Assembly: GCA_002734065.2 (NCBI GenBank)
Contig: NVXU02000045.1
Coordinates: 62,001-126,000 of the forward strand
DNA length: 64,000 nt
Reading direction: 5' to 3'
DNA from: Fluviicola sp.
Lineage (GTDB): Bacteria > Bacteroidota > Bacteroidia > Flavobacteriales_D > Crocinitomicaceae
Position numbers and translations under genes: made by a program. The notes beneath the pieces are model-generated. The model was not told the DNA's origin and made no database searches. It worked only from the letters and a program-made list of their open reading frames with translations. Below are positions 45,176 to 54,379 of this stretch, in pieces; the first letter of the stretch is position 1, and every line of letters begins with the position of its first letter.

Positions 45176-45245
45176 AAGCTTAATGTTTACTAATTAGATG
45201 AAGAATTAGTGCAATTCTTACATTTTTTCAGTTTAAATCTACGAT

Positions 45246-47381
45246 TTATTCCACAAGCATCAACTTTTCCAATTTCACTTTCATTCTCGCAAAGCCAAAA
45301 GAGACAATCAAATTATCGCCTTTCATTTCTTCGACAACACCAATCTGCTTGGTAGCCAAAAGTTTTACCCGAGAACCGACTTTTATTTTATTTCGTCCGT
45401 GAATTTCTTCCTTTTTGGTCGAAGAAAGCTTCTTTTTAGATGCAGACTTTTTTGATGATACAACACCTGATTTTTTCTCCTTTGCTTTTTGCTTTGCAGC
45501 AACTATTTTTGACTTCTCAACGGCTAAATACTTCCTTACTTCTTCCAAAAGGCTATCATTAATTGCCCTTTTCTTCGTGTTGGTGTTGTACTTGTCGATG
45601 TAGGAAATCAATTTTTTTCCAGCGTTAATATACTTCTGATTTTCTTCAGAATTAGAACGCATTGTGTGCAATTTATTTTCGTATTGTTCCTTCTTCGATT
45701 GGTAACTGTTCAATGCTTCCAATGCAATATCTTGCGCTTCAATATGCTCCTTATTGAGCTTATTTAGATAGGACTTTTCTTTTTGCAAATCACTGAGAAG
45801 CTTGTCCATCTTAACTTTGCTTGTGCTCAGTTTGTTTTTTGCTTCGGCAATTAGCTCATCTGGGATACCATTGATTTTTGCTACTTCAAAGGTAAATGAA
45901 CTGCCTGGTTGTCCCATGGAGAATTCATAACGGGGTTCTAAAGTTTCGGTATTGAAAAGCATACTCCCGTTCACTGCATTGCGCAATTGATTCGCCTTTA
46001 ATTTGATGTTGTTATAATGCGTAGTAATCACTGCATAGCTTTTCTTATTGTACAATGCTTCAAAAATAACCTCCGCCAATGCACCGCCTAAATCAGGATC
46101 AGAGCCAGTGCCAAATTCATCCAATAAGAACAAAGTTTTCTTGTTGGCAACCTGCAAAAAATGATTCATTCTTTTGAGTCGGTAAGAATAGGTGCTCAAT
46201 TCATTCTCAATGGATTGATTATCGCCAATATCGCTCAAAATATTCTGGAATAAGCACATTTTACTGTTCGGATGCACAGGAACCAATAGTCCAGATTGTA
46301 ACATCAGTTGAAGAATGCCAATTGATTTTAACGTGATGCTTTTTCCACCGGCATTTGGACCAGAAATGACCAACATTCGAGCAAACTTGTTCATTTCTAT
46401 CTGTTGCGGCAATGTTTTCTTCTTCTGCGCTTTGTTATTCTTCAGAAGAATAGGATGATAGGCATTTTTAATTTCAATTTCCAATTCTTCTGAAATGGCT
46501 GGCAAACAACAGTCCAATTCAATGGCCAATTTTGTTTTAGCATTGATAAAATCGAATTCTACTAAGATTTTTTGGTAGTCTTTTATCAACTCTATGTGAA
46601 TTAATAATTCTGCTTTAAGAACCTGCAAAATTTTGAAAATTTCCTTGCGTTCATCATCAAGTAGTAGTTCAAATTCGTTGTTTAACGCTACATTGATTTG
46701 CGGTTCAATGTAAGTGTAATTTCCAGATTTGCTGGAACCGACAACCGCCCCTGAAATTTTGCGTTTGTGATTGGCAAGAACCGTTAAAACGCGTCTTTCA
46801 TTGATGAAAGTTTCAGAAGTATCGCCCAAAACATTGTCCTTTCGCAAACGTCTGACTTCTTTGTCAAAATTGCGATTAATTTGCTTTTTAACGGACTTTA
46901 ATTGTGTCCGAATTGTTAGCAATGCTTCCGAAGCATCGTCTTTTACATTTCCGCTCTTGTCGAAAACCAACTGAATGGCATCGATGATTTCTTTGGTGTA
47001 ATAAGCCGAAGAAATAAGTTGCTTGAGCAAAGGATATTCTTTTTCTCGCTTGTCAAAAAAATAGAGCAAACTATTGACTAGTAAAGATGCGCTGTAAATT
47101 CGCATGAATCCTTCCAACTGAATGGCGGAATTCTTAATAGGAAGTAACTTTATTTCTTCTGATAGTTCTTCAAAATCAATGTGTGGAAAGGTTTCGCCTT
47201 CTGTTCGTATGCTGAGCAATTCGTTGACTTTATTTAATTCTCCAAGAATTTTTTGTCTGTCAGAATTGGGGGCTAAATTTTGTAATTTTTCTTTTGCAGA
47301 ATCTGAAATAGCATAATTCATCAACCATTGTTGGATAGTTGTGAATTCTAAATCATCTAATGTCTGCTTATCGATTTTCAT
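45246..47381 (-). CDS. mutS2: MutS2-type ATPase without Smr domain
   Basis: 711 residues. MutS2 binds unusual DNA structures, suppresses recombination and, in some bacteria, rescues stalled ribosomes. The core helices and clamp (about 1-310) precede the ATPase: Walker A GPNAGGKSITLKS (about 337), Walker B LFLLDEFGTGSDPDLGGAL. A long coiled coil (about 520-600) and a basic, Lys/Ser-rich linker end in a KOW-like segment KVGSRVKLLATKQIGVVEEM. The Smr nuclease domain of many MutS2 proteins is absent. ATG at 47381 is preferred over TTG at 47390 because the latter lies in the promoter box. Confidence 0.88.
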   Translation of the reverse strand: MKIDKQTLDDLEFTTIQQWLMNYAISDSAKEKLQNLAPNSDRQKILGELNKVNELLSIRTEGETFPHIDFEELSEEIKLLPIKNSAIQLEGFMRIYSASLLVNSLLYFFDKREKEYPLLKQLISSAYYTKEIIDAIQLVFDKSGNVKDDASEALLTIRTQLKSVKKQINRNFDKEVRRLRKDNVLGDTSETFINERRVLTVLANHKRKISGAVVGSSKSGNYTYIEPQINVALNNEFELLLDDERKEIFKILQVLKAELLIHIELIKDYQKILVEFDFINAKTKLAIELDCCLPAISEELEIEIKNAYHPILLKNNKAQKKKTLPQQIEMNKFARMLVISGPNAGGKSITLKSIGILQLMLQSGLLVPVHPNSKMCLFQNILSDIGDNQSIENELSTYSYRLKRMNHFLQVANKKTLFLLDEFGTGSDPDLGGALAEVIFEALYNKKSYAVITTHYNNIKLKANQLRNAVNGSMLFNTETLEPRYEFSMGQPGSSFTFEVAKINGIPDELIAEAKNKLSTSKVKMDKLLSDLQKEKSYLNKLNKEHIEAQDIALEALNSYQSKKEQYENKLHTMRSNSEENQKYINAGKKLISYIDKYNTNTKKRAINDSLLEEVRKYLAVEKSKIVAAKQKAKEKKSGVVSSKKSASKKKLSSTKKEEIHGRNKIKVGSRVKLLATKQIGVVEEMKGDNLIVSFGFARMKVKLEKLMLVE

Positions 47382-47387
47382 ACGGGG

Positions 47388-47395
47388 CAAAGGTA
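47388..47395 (-). promoter_or_regulatory. -7 promoter box for mutS2 (leaderless)
   Basis: On the minus strand TACCTTTG (47388-47395) fits TAnnTTTG and ends only 6 bases before the ATG, so the mRNA would start at or within a base or two of the start codon. Confidence 0.5.
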
Positions 47396-47404
47396 GTGAA
47401 TGTT

Positions 47405-48253
47405 TTATCGAGAAATAATTACACTACTCAATATCGGATTATGGTCAGAAAGTCGAGAAAGTTGCCCATTAATCTTGCGTTTTGGTTCTTCGATTCTACT
47501 ATTTTTCAGTTTCACTTTTCTGTTTTTTCTTAAGAGAATAAAATCAATCCACCTTGCTTTTTCCGTGGTTGGATACAACTCATTGTCGGAGAAATTAGAC
47601 GTTTTTTTCTTGTCTCCGGAAGGGGAAATGTTTTCTAAATCGAGGAACTTCATCATTTGAGAATAGGATTCAGTTTCATTGGCAATGTTAAAATCACCGA
47701 CATAAAATGAGGCAATAGCAGAAGTGTCTTCAATCGTTTTTAATTTTTTAAGTTGCCTCCGTCGAATTCTATTTCTCTTTTCTCCTCGACCTGCTTGAAG
47801 ATGCGTTCCAATAACTTGAATTTTAGCACCGAAAAAGTCGATAATAGCAGAAACTCCTCCTTTGCAAGCCATTTTATCGCTTCCTTTTGCGGCTTTAAAA
47901 TTGACGTGCCTCTCTTTCACTATTTTATGTTTGGAAAGAATTACCACGCCCGATGGAACTCCCCAAAAACTCCTTTTCCCTGGTTGCGTGGAGAATTTAT
48001 AGGCAGAACGTAGCTGGTTCATTAACCTGCGTTTAGCTTTCTTGTGAAAAACTTCTTGGAGGACTAAAACATCTGCGTTTGTCGCGGCAAGATAGTTGGC
48101 AATGCTATCTACTCGGTCTAATTGATTGTCGTTCAAAATAGCAGGTCGCAAAAATACGTTCCAAGAAAGAATGGTTAATTCTGACTTTTCTTGCGCAAGA
48201 ACTTCATTCTGACTGAACAAGAAAAAAATTGAAACGACTATAATTCTTAGCAT
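47405..48253 (-). CDS. Secreted endonuclease/exonuclease/phosphatase-family hydrolase
   Basis: 282 residues. A signal peptide (about 1-20) is followed by an EEP fold: ILSWNVFLRP (N at the metal site), ADVLVLQEVF (catalytic Glu), VIGTHLQAGRG, FYVGDFNIA and LSDHNPILS at the end. The pattern NVFLRP with QEVFH is near that of neutral sphingomyelinase, so a phosphodiesterase on lipids or nucleic acids outside the cytoplasm is likely. It is divergent from xth, a second EEP gene, 70 bases away. Confidence 0.82.
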   Translation of the reverse strand: MLRIIVVSIFFLFSQNEVLAQEKSELTILSWNVFLRPAILNDNQLDRVDSIANYLAATNADVLVLQEVFHKKAKRRLMNQLRSAYKFSTQPGKRSFWGVPSGVVILSKHKIVKERHVNFKAAKGSDKMACKGGVSAIIDFFGAKIQVIGTHLQAGRGEKRNRIRRRQLKKLKTIEDTSAIASFYVGDFNIANETESYSQMMKFLDLENISPSGDKKKTSNFSDNELYPTTEKARWIDFILLRKNRKVKLKNSRIEEPKRKINGQLSRLSDHNPILSSVIISR

Positions 48254-48299
48254 AGAGAATAAATGTACGAATTTTCATTCTAAATCCGACTGTTTTTTC

Positions 48300-48307
48300 T
48301 ATGTTTG
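48300..48307 (+). promoter_or_regulatory. -7 promoter box for xth
   Basis: TATGTTTG (48300-48307) fits TAnnTTTG, 16 bases before the ATG at 48324. The -33 region has TTTC only. Confidence 0.45.
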
Positions 48308-48323
48308 AATCAAACAAGAAAAG

Positions 48324-49088
48324 ATGAAAATAATTTCCTTTAATGTGAACGGGATTCGTGCCATTTCCAAGAAGAATTTTTTTGAAGATATGGCAAGTGT
48401 AGATGCCGATGTTATCTGCTTGCAAGAAACAAAAGCGTCTGTTGAGCAAGTCAATGAGGCAGTTCAAGAATCAATGGGCAAATACCAAGTATTTGCAAAT
48501 CAGGCAGTTAAGAAGGGTTATTCGGGAACCTCCATTTTAGCAAAGGTAAAACCGATTGCGGTGATCTGTGACATGGGCATTGAAGAACACGATCAAGAAG
48601 GACGTGTAATTTGCGCAGAATTTGAAGAATATTTTGTGATTTCTGTTTATGTTCCCAATTCTAAAAATGATTTATCTCGCTTGGATTATCGCCAAAAATG
48701 GGATGCTGATTTTTTGTCTTACTTGAAAAATTTAGAGAAGAAAAAACCAGTCATCGTTTGTGGCGATTTCAACGTGGCGCATAGAGACATTGATTTGGCA
48801 CGACCAAAAGCAAATTATAACAAGTCAGCCGGATATACGCAGAAAGAAATTGATGGAATGGATAATTACACTTCTAATGGTTTGATTGACACTTTTAGAA
48901 ATTTACATCCTGACGAAGTGAAATATTCTTGGTGGAGCTACCGTGGCGGAGCAAGAGATAGAAATGTGGGCTGGAGGATCGATTATTTATTGACTTCTGA
49001 ATCTTTAAAAGATAGAATTACAGATGCTTTTATTTTAAACGATGTTCACGGTTCTGATCATTGCCCTTTGGGAATAGAGATAATATGA
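48324..49088 (+). CDS. xth: Exodeoxyribonuclease III
   Basis: 254 residues, the standard size of the AP endonuclease/3'-5' exonuclease of base-excision repair, in the cytoplasm. The EEP motifs are complete: ISFNVNGIRA (3-12), CLQETKAS (Glu35 region), GYSGTSILAK, VCGDFNVAHRDIDLARP, the RIDYLLTS segment and the final SDHCPLGIEI with the catalytic histidine. It ends at a strong bidirectional terminator. Confidence 0.95.
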   Translation: MKIISFNVNGIRAISKKNFFEDMASVDADVICLQETKASVEQVNEAVQESMGKYQVFANQAVKKGYSGTSILAKVKPIAVICDMGIEEHDQEGRVICAEFEEYFVISVYVPNSKNDLSRLDYRQKWDADFLSYLKNLEKKKPVIVCGDFNVAHRDIDLARPKANYNKSAGYTQKEIDGMDNYTSNGLIDTFRNLHPDEVKYSWWSYRGGARDRNVGWRIDYLLTSESLKDRITDAFILNDVHGSDHCPLGIEII

Positions 49089-49096
49089 AAGCAATA

Positions 49097-49148
49097 AAAA
49101 AGCCGTTTTGGCATCTCGACTTCGCTCGATGACCAAAAACGGCTTTTT
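49097..49148. terminator. Bidirectional terminator between xth and a minus-strand gene
   Basis: AAAAAGCCGTTTTGG (49097-49111) pairs with CCAAAAACGGCTTTTT (49133-49148), one T bulged, with A and T runs on each side. It serves both xth (plus) and the 79-residue gene (minus). The loop holds CTCGACTTCGCTCGA-type sequence. Confidence 0.85.
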
Positions 49149-49187
49149 AATGTTTTATGCCTAGATATACTTCGGCAACCAGAAGAA

Positions 49188-49427
49188 TTACTTCTTCTTA
49201 GAGCAGCAAGATTTTTTTGCTGTTGATCCAGTTTTAGAAGAACAAGAACCTTCTTTTGCACTGGACTTATCCATACTGCAACTTTTCTTGTTTTTCTTTT
49301 TCTTTTTCTTCTTTTTGTCGTCGTCTTTCTTGATTTCAGTTGAAGTATCAGAAGTTGCAGCATAAACTGAAGTTCCAACAGTTCCAACAAACATCATCAA
49401 AGAAAGTGCTAAAAATACTTTTTTCAT
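49188..49427 (-). CDS. Small exported Lys- and Cys-rich protein
   Basis: 79 residues, not recognised. A signal peptide (about 1-23, ending VYAA) is followed by TSTEIKKDDDKKKKKKKKNK, a run of eight lysines, then five cysteines in SCSMDKSSAKEGSCSS and KKSCCSKKK. The mature protein is very basic and disordered. The cysteines could bind metal or form crosslinks; the lysines could bind polyanions. These are inferences. Ends near the bidirectional terminator. Confidence 0.7.
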   Translation of the reverse strand: MKKVFLALSLMMFVGTVGTSVYAATSDTSTEIKKDDDKKKKKKKKNKKSCSMDKSSAKEGSCSSKTGSTAKKSCCSKKK

Positions 49428-49525
49428 AGTCTCGTTTTTAAATTAATTTTCACTAAAGTACGAAAAAAAGTGAGTTAAGTATAATGTTGATTGAAGGATT
49501 GTGCTTTTTTAACAGAACAATAACA

Positions 49526-50008
49526 TTAGAAACTATAACCAAAATGTACACCGATACTCAAATGATTATCATTGGGGTCATAAGCGTATTCTGCGGCAGG
49601 ACCAATGTGAAAGTTGCCTATCTCAAATTCATAAGCGGCTTCTAAATGAAGAGAAAAAAAAGTACCTGGGTTTGCGTCTTCAAAAGTGATGCCTGGAGAG
49701 ACTGATAAATTCAAGCCATTAAATAGTTTATACGCCAAAACAAGACCAAAAGTACTGTGTTTTGGGTCGAAAGCAATGCGTTCAAAACTTGCCCCCAAAC
49801 CAAATTTGGTGTGAGCAATTGTTCTTACATAATGCAAGTGCATGGACAAGGTGACAGCCTCTTCGTTCACAAAATAAGCAGGGGCGATGGCCAAAGCTAT
49901 TTCATTTTTGCCGTGTTGGTGTGAATGTTTAGGACTATCCTTATCTGTTTGCGCAAAAGAACTAAGCGAAGAAAATAAAAGAGACAGAATAACAAACGAA
50001 ACTTTCAT
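49526..50008 (-). CDS. Small outer-membrane beta-barrel protein
   Basis: 160 residues. The signal peptide (about 1-19, ending SFAQ) is followed by a His-rich start of the mature part (KHSHQHGKNE) and alternating strands with a C-terminal Phe (HLSIGVHFGYSF), as in eight-stranded outer-membrane barrels. The His cluster could bind a metal ion. It lies just after cdsA on the same strand (11 bases), so it may be the last gene of that operon. Confidence 0.7.
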   Translation of the reverse strand: MKVSFVILSLLFSSLSSFAQTDKDSPKHSHQHGKNEIALAIAPAYFVNEEAVTLSMHLHYVRTIAHTKFGLGASFERIAFDPKHSTFGLVLAYKLFNGLNLSVSPGITFEDANPGTFFSLHLEAAYEFEIGNFHIGPAAEYAYDPNDNHLSIGVHFGYSF

Positions 50009-50019
50009 AGATTATTTTT

Positions 50020-50838
50020 TTAACAAAAGAATTTATAAACGACAACCCAAGCAAAGAAAATAGGCATGGCAAGAAGTGTTGCATCAAAACGATCTAAAAT
50101 TCCGCCATGACCGGGCATAATAGAGCCAGAATCTTTTACCTCTGCATTTCTTTTAAAAAGAGATTCTAGAAGGTCACCAACAACAGCGCAGGGAGCAATA
50201 ATTGTTGCTGAAATGATCCAAAAAACGAGGTTATCAGTATCGAAAAGCAATCCAATCGCAACGCCAGCTAAAAGAGTAAAAAGAACCCCTCCAATTGTTC
50301 CTTCCCATGTTTTGTTGGGTGAAATTCGTTCTATGAGTTTCTTTTTCCCGAAGAATTTTCCCGAAAGAAAAGCAAAAGTGTCATTCATCCAAATCAAAAT
50401 AAACATTCCTGCCAAGAGAGGGAAGGAGCTATCGTCATTTTTGATGAGGTAAATAATCAATAAAAATGGGAGAATAACATAGATATGTCCCATTCCTAGA
50501 ACGGCAACATTGAGCAAAGGATTCTTCTTTTTTCTCCAAATTTCTCCTGTAAACAATAGAAAAACGAGGGGAAGAATAAAGACGAGTAGTAAGGGCATTA
50601 AGAGGTCGAAAATTACTCCTGCAATCAGTGCAAAGATGAAAAAACCAATGGCACTTGCTACTTTCCAGTTGATGGCGATGGTTTCACTCTTGTCAAAAAG
50701 GCGGTAAAATTCAATCAATCCCAAGAGCATGAAAACAGAAAAGACTCCTGCCGCAAGTTCTTGCGAAAACCAAAGTGAAATTAGAATCAATGAGACAAAA
50801 ACGGCTCCTGATAATGTTCTAACAATGATATTATTCAT
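50020..50838 (-). CDS. cdsA: Phosphatidate cytidylyltransferase
   Basis: 272 residues, about eight membrane segments. It makes CDP-diacylglycerol from phosphatidate and CTP at the inner membrane, the branch point for phospholipids. The family signature is complete: SLFKRNAEVKDSGSIMPGHG then GILDRFDATL (about 230-262). It overlaps the DUF2007 gene by 8 bases and so is coupled to it within the rsfS-ftsH operon. Confidence 0.95.
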   Translation of the reverse strand: MNNIIVRTLSGAVFVSLILISLWFSQELAAGVFSVFMLLGLIEFYRLFDKSETIAINWKVASAIGFFIFALIAGVIFDLLMPLLLVFILPLVFLLFTGEIWRKKKNPLLNVAVLGMGHIYVILPFLLIIYLIKNDDSSFPLLAGMFILIWMNDTFAFLSGKFFGKKKLIERISPNKTWEGTIGGVLFTLLAGVAIGLLFDTDNLVFWIISATIIAPCAVVGDLLESLFKRNAEVKDSGSIMPGHGGILDRFDATLLAMPIFFAWVVVYKFFC

Positions 50839-51094
50839 TTTTTGCTTCGATTAGTTGTTTTGCCAGCGCTTCATTCTCTCGGTGAACTTTTAAATAAACG
50901 TAACCAAAAGCATTGTAAGAAGAATCTCGCTCATCGACAAAAACGACCTTAATTCCCTCGTCTTCTAGCTTCAATTTAAAAATACGAGCGCTGTATTCGT
51001 CGGTGCCTTGATAAACTGTTACAACATTACTCTCCGGGACTAACTTCGTCCGTAGTGCTGTCCACTTTGCTTTTATTTTCTGTATCAGTCCCAT
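50831..51094 (-). CDS. DUF2007-type small protein
   Basis: 87 residues. The core VVTVYQGTDEYSARIFKLKL then EDEGIKVVFVDERDSSYNAF and EALAKQLIEAKNE fit the DUF2007 signal-transducing-like fold. The only ATG is at 51094, which makes the start overlap the 3' end of ftsH by 68 bases in another frame. No ATG, GTG or TTG is near the ftsH stop. It overlaps cdsA by 8 bases. Role unknown. Confidence 0.75.
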   Translation of the reverse strand: MGLIQKIKAKWTALRTKLVPESNVVTVYQGTDEYSARIFKLKLEDEGIKVVFVDERDSSYNAFGYVYLKVHRENEALAKQLIEAKNE

Positions 51095-53165
51095 TTGTCT
51101 CTACATTTTCAGTTGCTTCTGCATCAACGCTTTCTTTTCCCTCCGATTCTTTCGTTTTTTCAGCTTTAACAGTTTCTTCAACGATTGGTTCTTTGTCCCA
51201 AATTCGTTTTCCAAATACAGCCACTAAATCTTCTTTAAAAATAACCTCTTTGTCTAATAATTTTTCAGCAAGCAAACCTAATTTCTCTTGATTTTCTCTC
51301 AAAATACTCAAAGCTCGCTGGTATTGTTCTTCAATTAGCTTACTGACTTCTTGGTCAATTATTTTTGCCGTTTCTTCAGAATAAGGCTTCATAAATTGGT
51401 TACCGTTCGGGTCGTAGTAAGAAATGTTTCCTACTTTTTCGTTCAATCCATAAATAGTCACCATTGCATAAGCTTGCTTGGTGATTTTTTCCAAGTCACT
51501 CAATGCTCCTGTACTGATTCTCCCAAAAGTTATTTCTTCAGCTGCCCTACCACCTAAAGCACTGCAAATATCATCGAGTATTTGCTCGGTGGTCGTAATC
51601 ATTCTCTCTTCAGGCAAATACCAAGCAGCACCCAAAGATCTTCCTCTTGGAACAATGGTTACTTTAACCAATGGATTTGCATGTTCGAGCATCCAAGAAA
51701 TGGTTGCATGCCCCGCTTCGTGAAACGCAATGGCTTTTTTCTCTTCTGGAGTGATTATTTTGTTCTTCTTCTCCAATCCTCCGATGATTCTATCCACGGC
51801 ATCTAAAAAGTCTTGCTTTTCGACTTGTTTCTTGCCTTTTCTCGCTGCAATTAGAGCGGCTTCATTACAAAGGTTGGCAATATCAGCACCCGAGAATCCT
51901 GGAGTTTGACGAGACAAAAATTCGACATCAATGCCTTCTTCTAATTTGATTGGTTTTAAGTGAACGGCAAAGATTTCTCTACGCTCATTCAAGTCGGGCA
52001 TATCGACATAAATTTGTCTATCAAAACGACCTGCTCTTGTTAGGGCGCTATCTAAAACGTCAGCTCTGTTGGTTGCTGCTAGAATAATAACGCCAGAATT
52101 GGTGCCGAAACCATCCATTTCTGTTAGCAATTGATTCAGCGTGTTTTCTCGCTCATCATTAGAACCTAAACCATTGTTTTTGCCTCTAGCACGACCGATG
52201 GCATCAATTTCATCAATAAAAATGATAGAAGGTGCTTTTTCTTTGGCTTGCTTGAATAAATCTCGAACACGTGATGCTCCAACACCGACAAACATCTCGA
52301 CAAAGTCAGAACCTGAAAGCGAGAAGAAAGGAACCTTTGCCTCTCCAGCAACTGCTCTTGCGAGCAAAGTTTTACCAGTTCCTGGAGGTCCTACCAATAA
52401 TGCTCCTTTTGGAATTTTTGCTCCTAAATCTGTGTATTTTTTAGAATTTTTCAAGAATTCCACAATTTCTTGCACTTCTTCTTTTGCACCTTCTAAACCG
52501 GCAACATCATCGAAGGTAGTGTTCGTTGTTTTACCATTGTCATAGAGCTTTGCTTTCGATTTTCCGATGTTGAATATTTGACCACCACCGCCGCCAGCTC
52601 CGCCACCCATTCTGCGCATCACAAACATGAAAATAGCGAGTAAAATAACAATTGGAAGTAAAAAACTAATAAGATTGCCAATGTAATCGATTTCTTGAAC
52701 AGGAATCATTTGAACCGGTCGTTTACCTGCCTCTTTTAGTTCTTTGTTCAAGTTGTCCACCTTTGTCGAGAAAGAACCTGCGTCAAAAATTTCAACAGAA
52801 AATTTTGGTCTTCCACTTAATCCTCTGCCTCCGTTCAACATTTCTTTCATTCCAGAGAATTGCCCGTCTTCAGAATTCTTAACGAATTTTGCCCCTTCAG
52901 AATTTAGCCTGAAGTCAACTTTCACTCGATTAACCATTTTCACATCCTCCACAAAGCCTTTCTCAGCTAATTCTATAAAAGTACTTTCGTATTTTACAGG
53001 TGCACTTGCTGAGTTGTTGTTAAACAACGAAAAACCAATGATTGCTAAACCAATGAAACCGTAAATCCAATAGATAGAAAAGGGATTGTTGCTTTTCTTA
53101 TTACTGTTTCTGTTCTTATTTTTATTATCTTTTTCTGCCATTGTATCTTTTTTATCTCCTTTCAT
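51027..53165 (-). CDS. ftsH: ATP-dependent zinc metalloprotease FtsH
   Basis: 712 residues. FtsH unfolds and degrades membrane and some soluble proteins at the inner membrane as a hexamer. It has two membrane segments (about 29-48 and 167-188), a periplasmic part between them, Walker [14 protein letters not shown], Walker [12 protein letters not shown], the SRH region ([18 protein letters not shown]) and the zinc site HEAGH (about 483-487). The C-terminus is a long acidic disordered tail (from about residue 660). A second ATG at 53141 (MAEKDNK) is a plausible alternative start. The last 22 codons overlap the DUF2007 gene. Confidence 0.97.
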   Translation of the reverse strand: MKGDKKDTMAEKDNKNKNRNSNKKSNNPFSIYWIYGFIGLAIIGFSLFNNNSASAPVKYESTFIELAEKGFVEDVKMVNRVKVDFRLNSEGAKFVKNSEDGQFSGMKEMLNGGRGLSGRPKFSVEIFDAGSFSTKVDNLNKELKEAGKRPVQMIPVQEIDYIGNLISFLLPIVILLAIFMFVMRRMGGGAGGGGGQIFNIGKSKAKLYDNGKTTNTTFDDVAGLEGAKEEVQEIVEFLKNSKKYTDLGAKIPKGALLVGPPGTGKTLLARAVAGEAKVPFFSLSGSDFVEMFVGVGASRVRDLFKQAKEKAPSIIFIDEIDAIGRARGKNNGLGSNDERENTLNQLLTEMDGFGTNSGVIILAATNRADVLDSALTRAGRFDRQIYVDMPDLNERREIFAVHLKPIKLEEGIDVEFLSRQTPGFSGADIANLCNEAALIAARKGKKQVEKQDFLDAVDRIIGGLEKKNKIITPEEKKAIAFHEAGHATISWMLEHANPLVKVTIVPRGRSLGAAWYLPEERMITTTEQILDDICSALGGRAAEEITFGRISTGALSDLEKITKQAYAMVTIYGLNEKVGNISYYDPNGNQFMKPYSEETAKIIDQEVSKLIEEQYQRALSILRENQEKLGLLAEKLLDKEVIFKEDLVAVFGKRIWDKEPIVEETVKAEKTKESEGKESVDAEATENVETNGTDTENKSKVDSTTDEVSPGE

Positions 53166-53188
53166 ACCAGAGCAATGATTTTTTTAAC

Positions 53189-53566
53189 TTAAGCTAAATT
53201 GGGGATATCTGTTCTTTTACCATCTGCCCAAAGGTCTTCAATATCGAAGAAAGCACGCGTTTCTTTGTAGAAAACATGCGCAACAACGTCGATGTAGTCC
53301 ATTAGAATCCATTCACTGTTGTTTTTTCCTTCGATTCTGTATGGTTTTTCACCAATAGTTTCTCTTGCGTGTTTTTCAACAGATGCACTTATTCCATCCA
53401 CTTGTGTTGAAGAATCTCCAGCACAAATCACGAAAAAATCGCAAACTGCACTTTCAATTTCTCTCAAATCTAAAACGACAATATCATTCGCTTTGTTTTC
53501 TTGCATTCCCTCTACAATTGTATCACATAAAATTTGTGACTCACTGCTATTCGTTCCTTTCTTCAT
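53189..53566 (-). CDS. rsfS: Ribosome silencing factor RsfS
   Basis: 125 residues, the normal length of the Iojap/RsfS family, which binds ribosomal protein L14 and blocks subunit joining when nutrients are low. The sequence has IVVLDLREIESAVCDFFVIC (about 30-49), HARETIGEKPYRIEGKNNSE and WILMDYIDVVAHVFYKETRA. It is the first gene of the operon with ftsH, 24 bases upstream, divergent from birA. Confidence 0.95.
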   Translation of the reverse strand: MKKGTNSSESQILCDTIVEGMQENKANDIVVLDLREIESAVCDFFVICAGDSSTQVDGISASVEKHARETIGEKPYRIEGKNNSEWILMDYIDVVAHVFYKETRAFFDIEDLWADGKRTDIPNLA

Positions 53567-53586
53567 GTCGTTTTTTTCGCCTTTTA

Positions 53587-53594
53587 CAAAGCTA
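53587..53594 (-). promoter_or_regulatory. -7 promoter box for rsfS-ftsH
   Basis: On the minus strand TAGCTTTG (53587-53594) fits TAnnTTTG, 20 bases before the rsfS ATG. It is 22 bases from the birA box on the other strand. Confidence 0.5.
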
Positions 53595-53616
53595 CGCTTT
53601 AATTTAAAATAAACTG

Positions 53617-53624
53617 TAATTTTG
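53617..53624 (+). promoter_or_regulatory. -7 promoter box for birA
   Basis: TAATTTTG (53617-53624) fits TAnnTTTG, 26 bases before the birA ATG. No clear -33. Confidence 0.5.
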
Positions 53625-53650
53625 CATGTACCAACTGTTAAAAATAACCA

Positions 53651-54379
53651 ATGAAAATAGGCGCAAAAATTATCCGTTTAGAATCTATAGATTCAACGAA
53701 CAATTATGTTGCCAATCTTGCAAAACAAGGTAAAATTGATTCGGGCACTGTTGTTTTGGCAGACGAACAATTTGCTGGTAAAGGCCAAAGAGGTTCTCAA
53801 TGGTCTGCAAACGCTGGTGAAAACCTCACTTTCTCTGTATATTTGGAGAACGTCAATCTGTCAGTGAAGCATCAGTTCGTTTTAACGCAGTTAATCTCCC
53901 TCAGTTTAGTAGATTTATTGCAGAAATTTAAAATTAAGGCGAAAATTAAATGGCCCAATGATATTTTCGTTGGTGAGAAAAAAATAGCAGGTGTTTTAAT
54001 CGAGAATCAATTGGCAGGTGCCCAAATAAGAAGTTCAATTATTGGAGTGGGATTAAATGTGAATCAAGAGCTTTTCTCAGAATTCTCGGCTACAAGTTTG
54101 CTTTTAGAAAACGAAACCCGACGAATACCCTTTGATGTTCTGCTAAGTTGTATTGATTCATTCAACGAGTTTTCAGCAGAATTTTCAACTCTTTCTGTGG
54201 GAAAAATCAAAGAAAAGTATTTGAATCAACTTTATCTTTTTGAAGAATTGGCAAATTACGAAGATGCGAAAGGCAAGTTCAAGGGGAGAATAATTGATGT
54301 TCTGGATTCTGGGAGAATTGTGCTAAATGTGGAGAATGAAAGGCGAGAGTATGATTTGAAAGAGATTATTTTTGGCTGA
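53651..54379 (+). CDS. birA: Biotin--[acetyl-CoA-carboxylase] ligase
   Basis: 242 residues, without the DNA-binding domain of the two-domain BirA, so it is an enzyme only. It attaches biotin to carboxylase carrier protein. The motifs are LESIDSTNNYVANLAKQGK, DEQFAGKGQRGSQWSA (about 36-51, the biotinyl-AMP loop), GENLTFSVY and KIKWPNDIFVGEKKIAGVLI. The small C-terminal domain is present. Divergent from the rsfS-ftsH operon. Confidence 0.94.
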   Translation: MKIGAKIIRLESIDSTNNYVANLAKQGKIDSGTVVLADEQFAGKGQRGSQWSANAGENLTFSVYLENVNLSVKHQFVLTQLISLSLVDLLQKFKIKAKIKWPNDIFVGEKKIAGVLIENQLAGAQIRSSIIGVGLNVNQELFSEFSATSLLLENETRRIPFDVLLSCIDSFNEFSAEFSTLSVGKIKEKYLNQLYLFEELANYEDAKGKFKGRIIDVLDSGRIVLNVENERREYDLKEIIFG

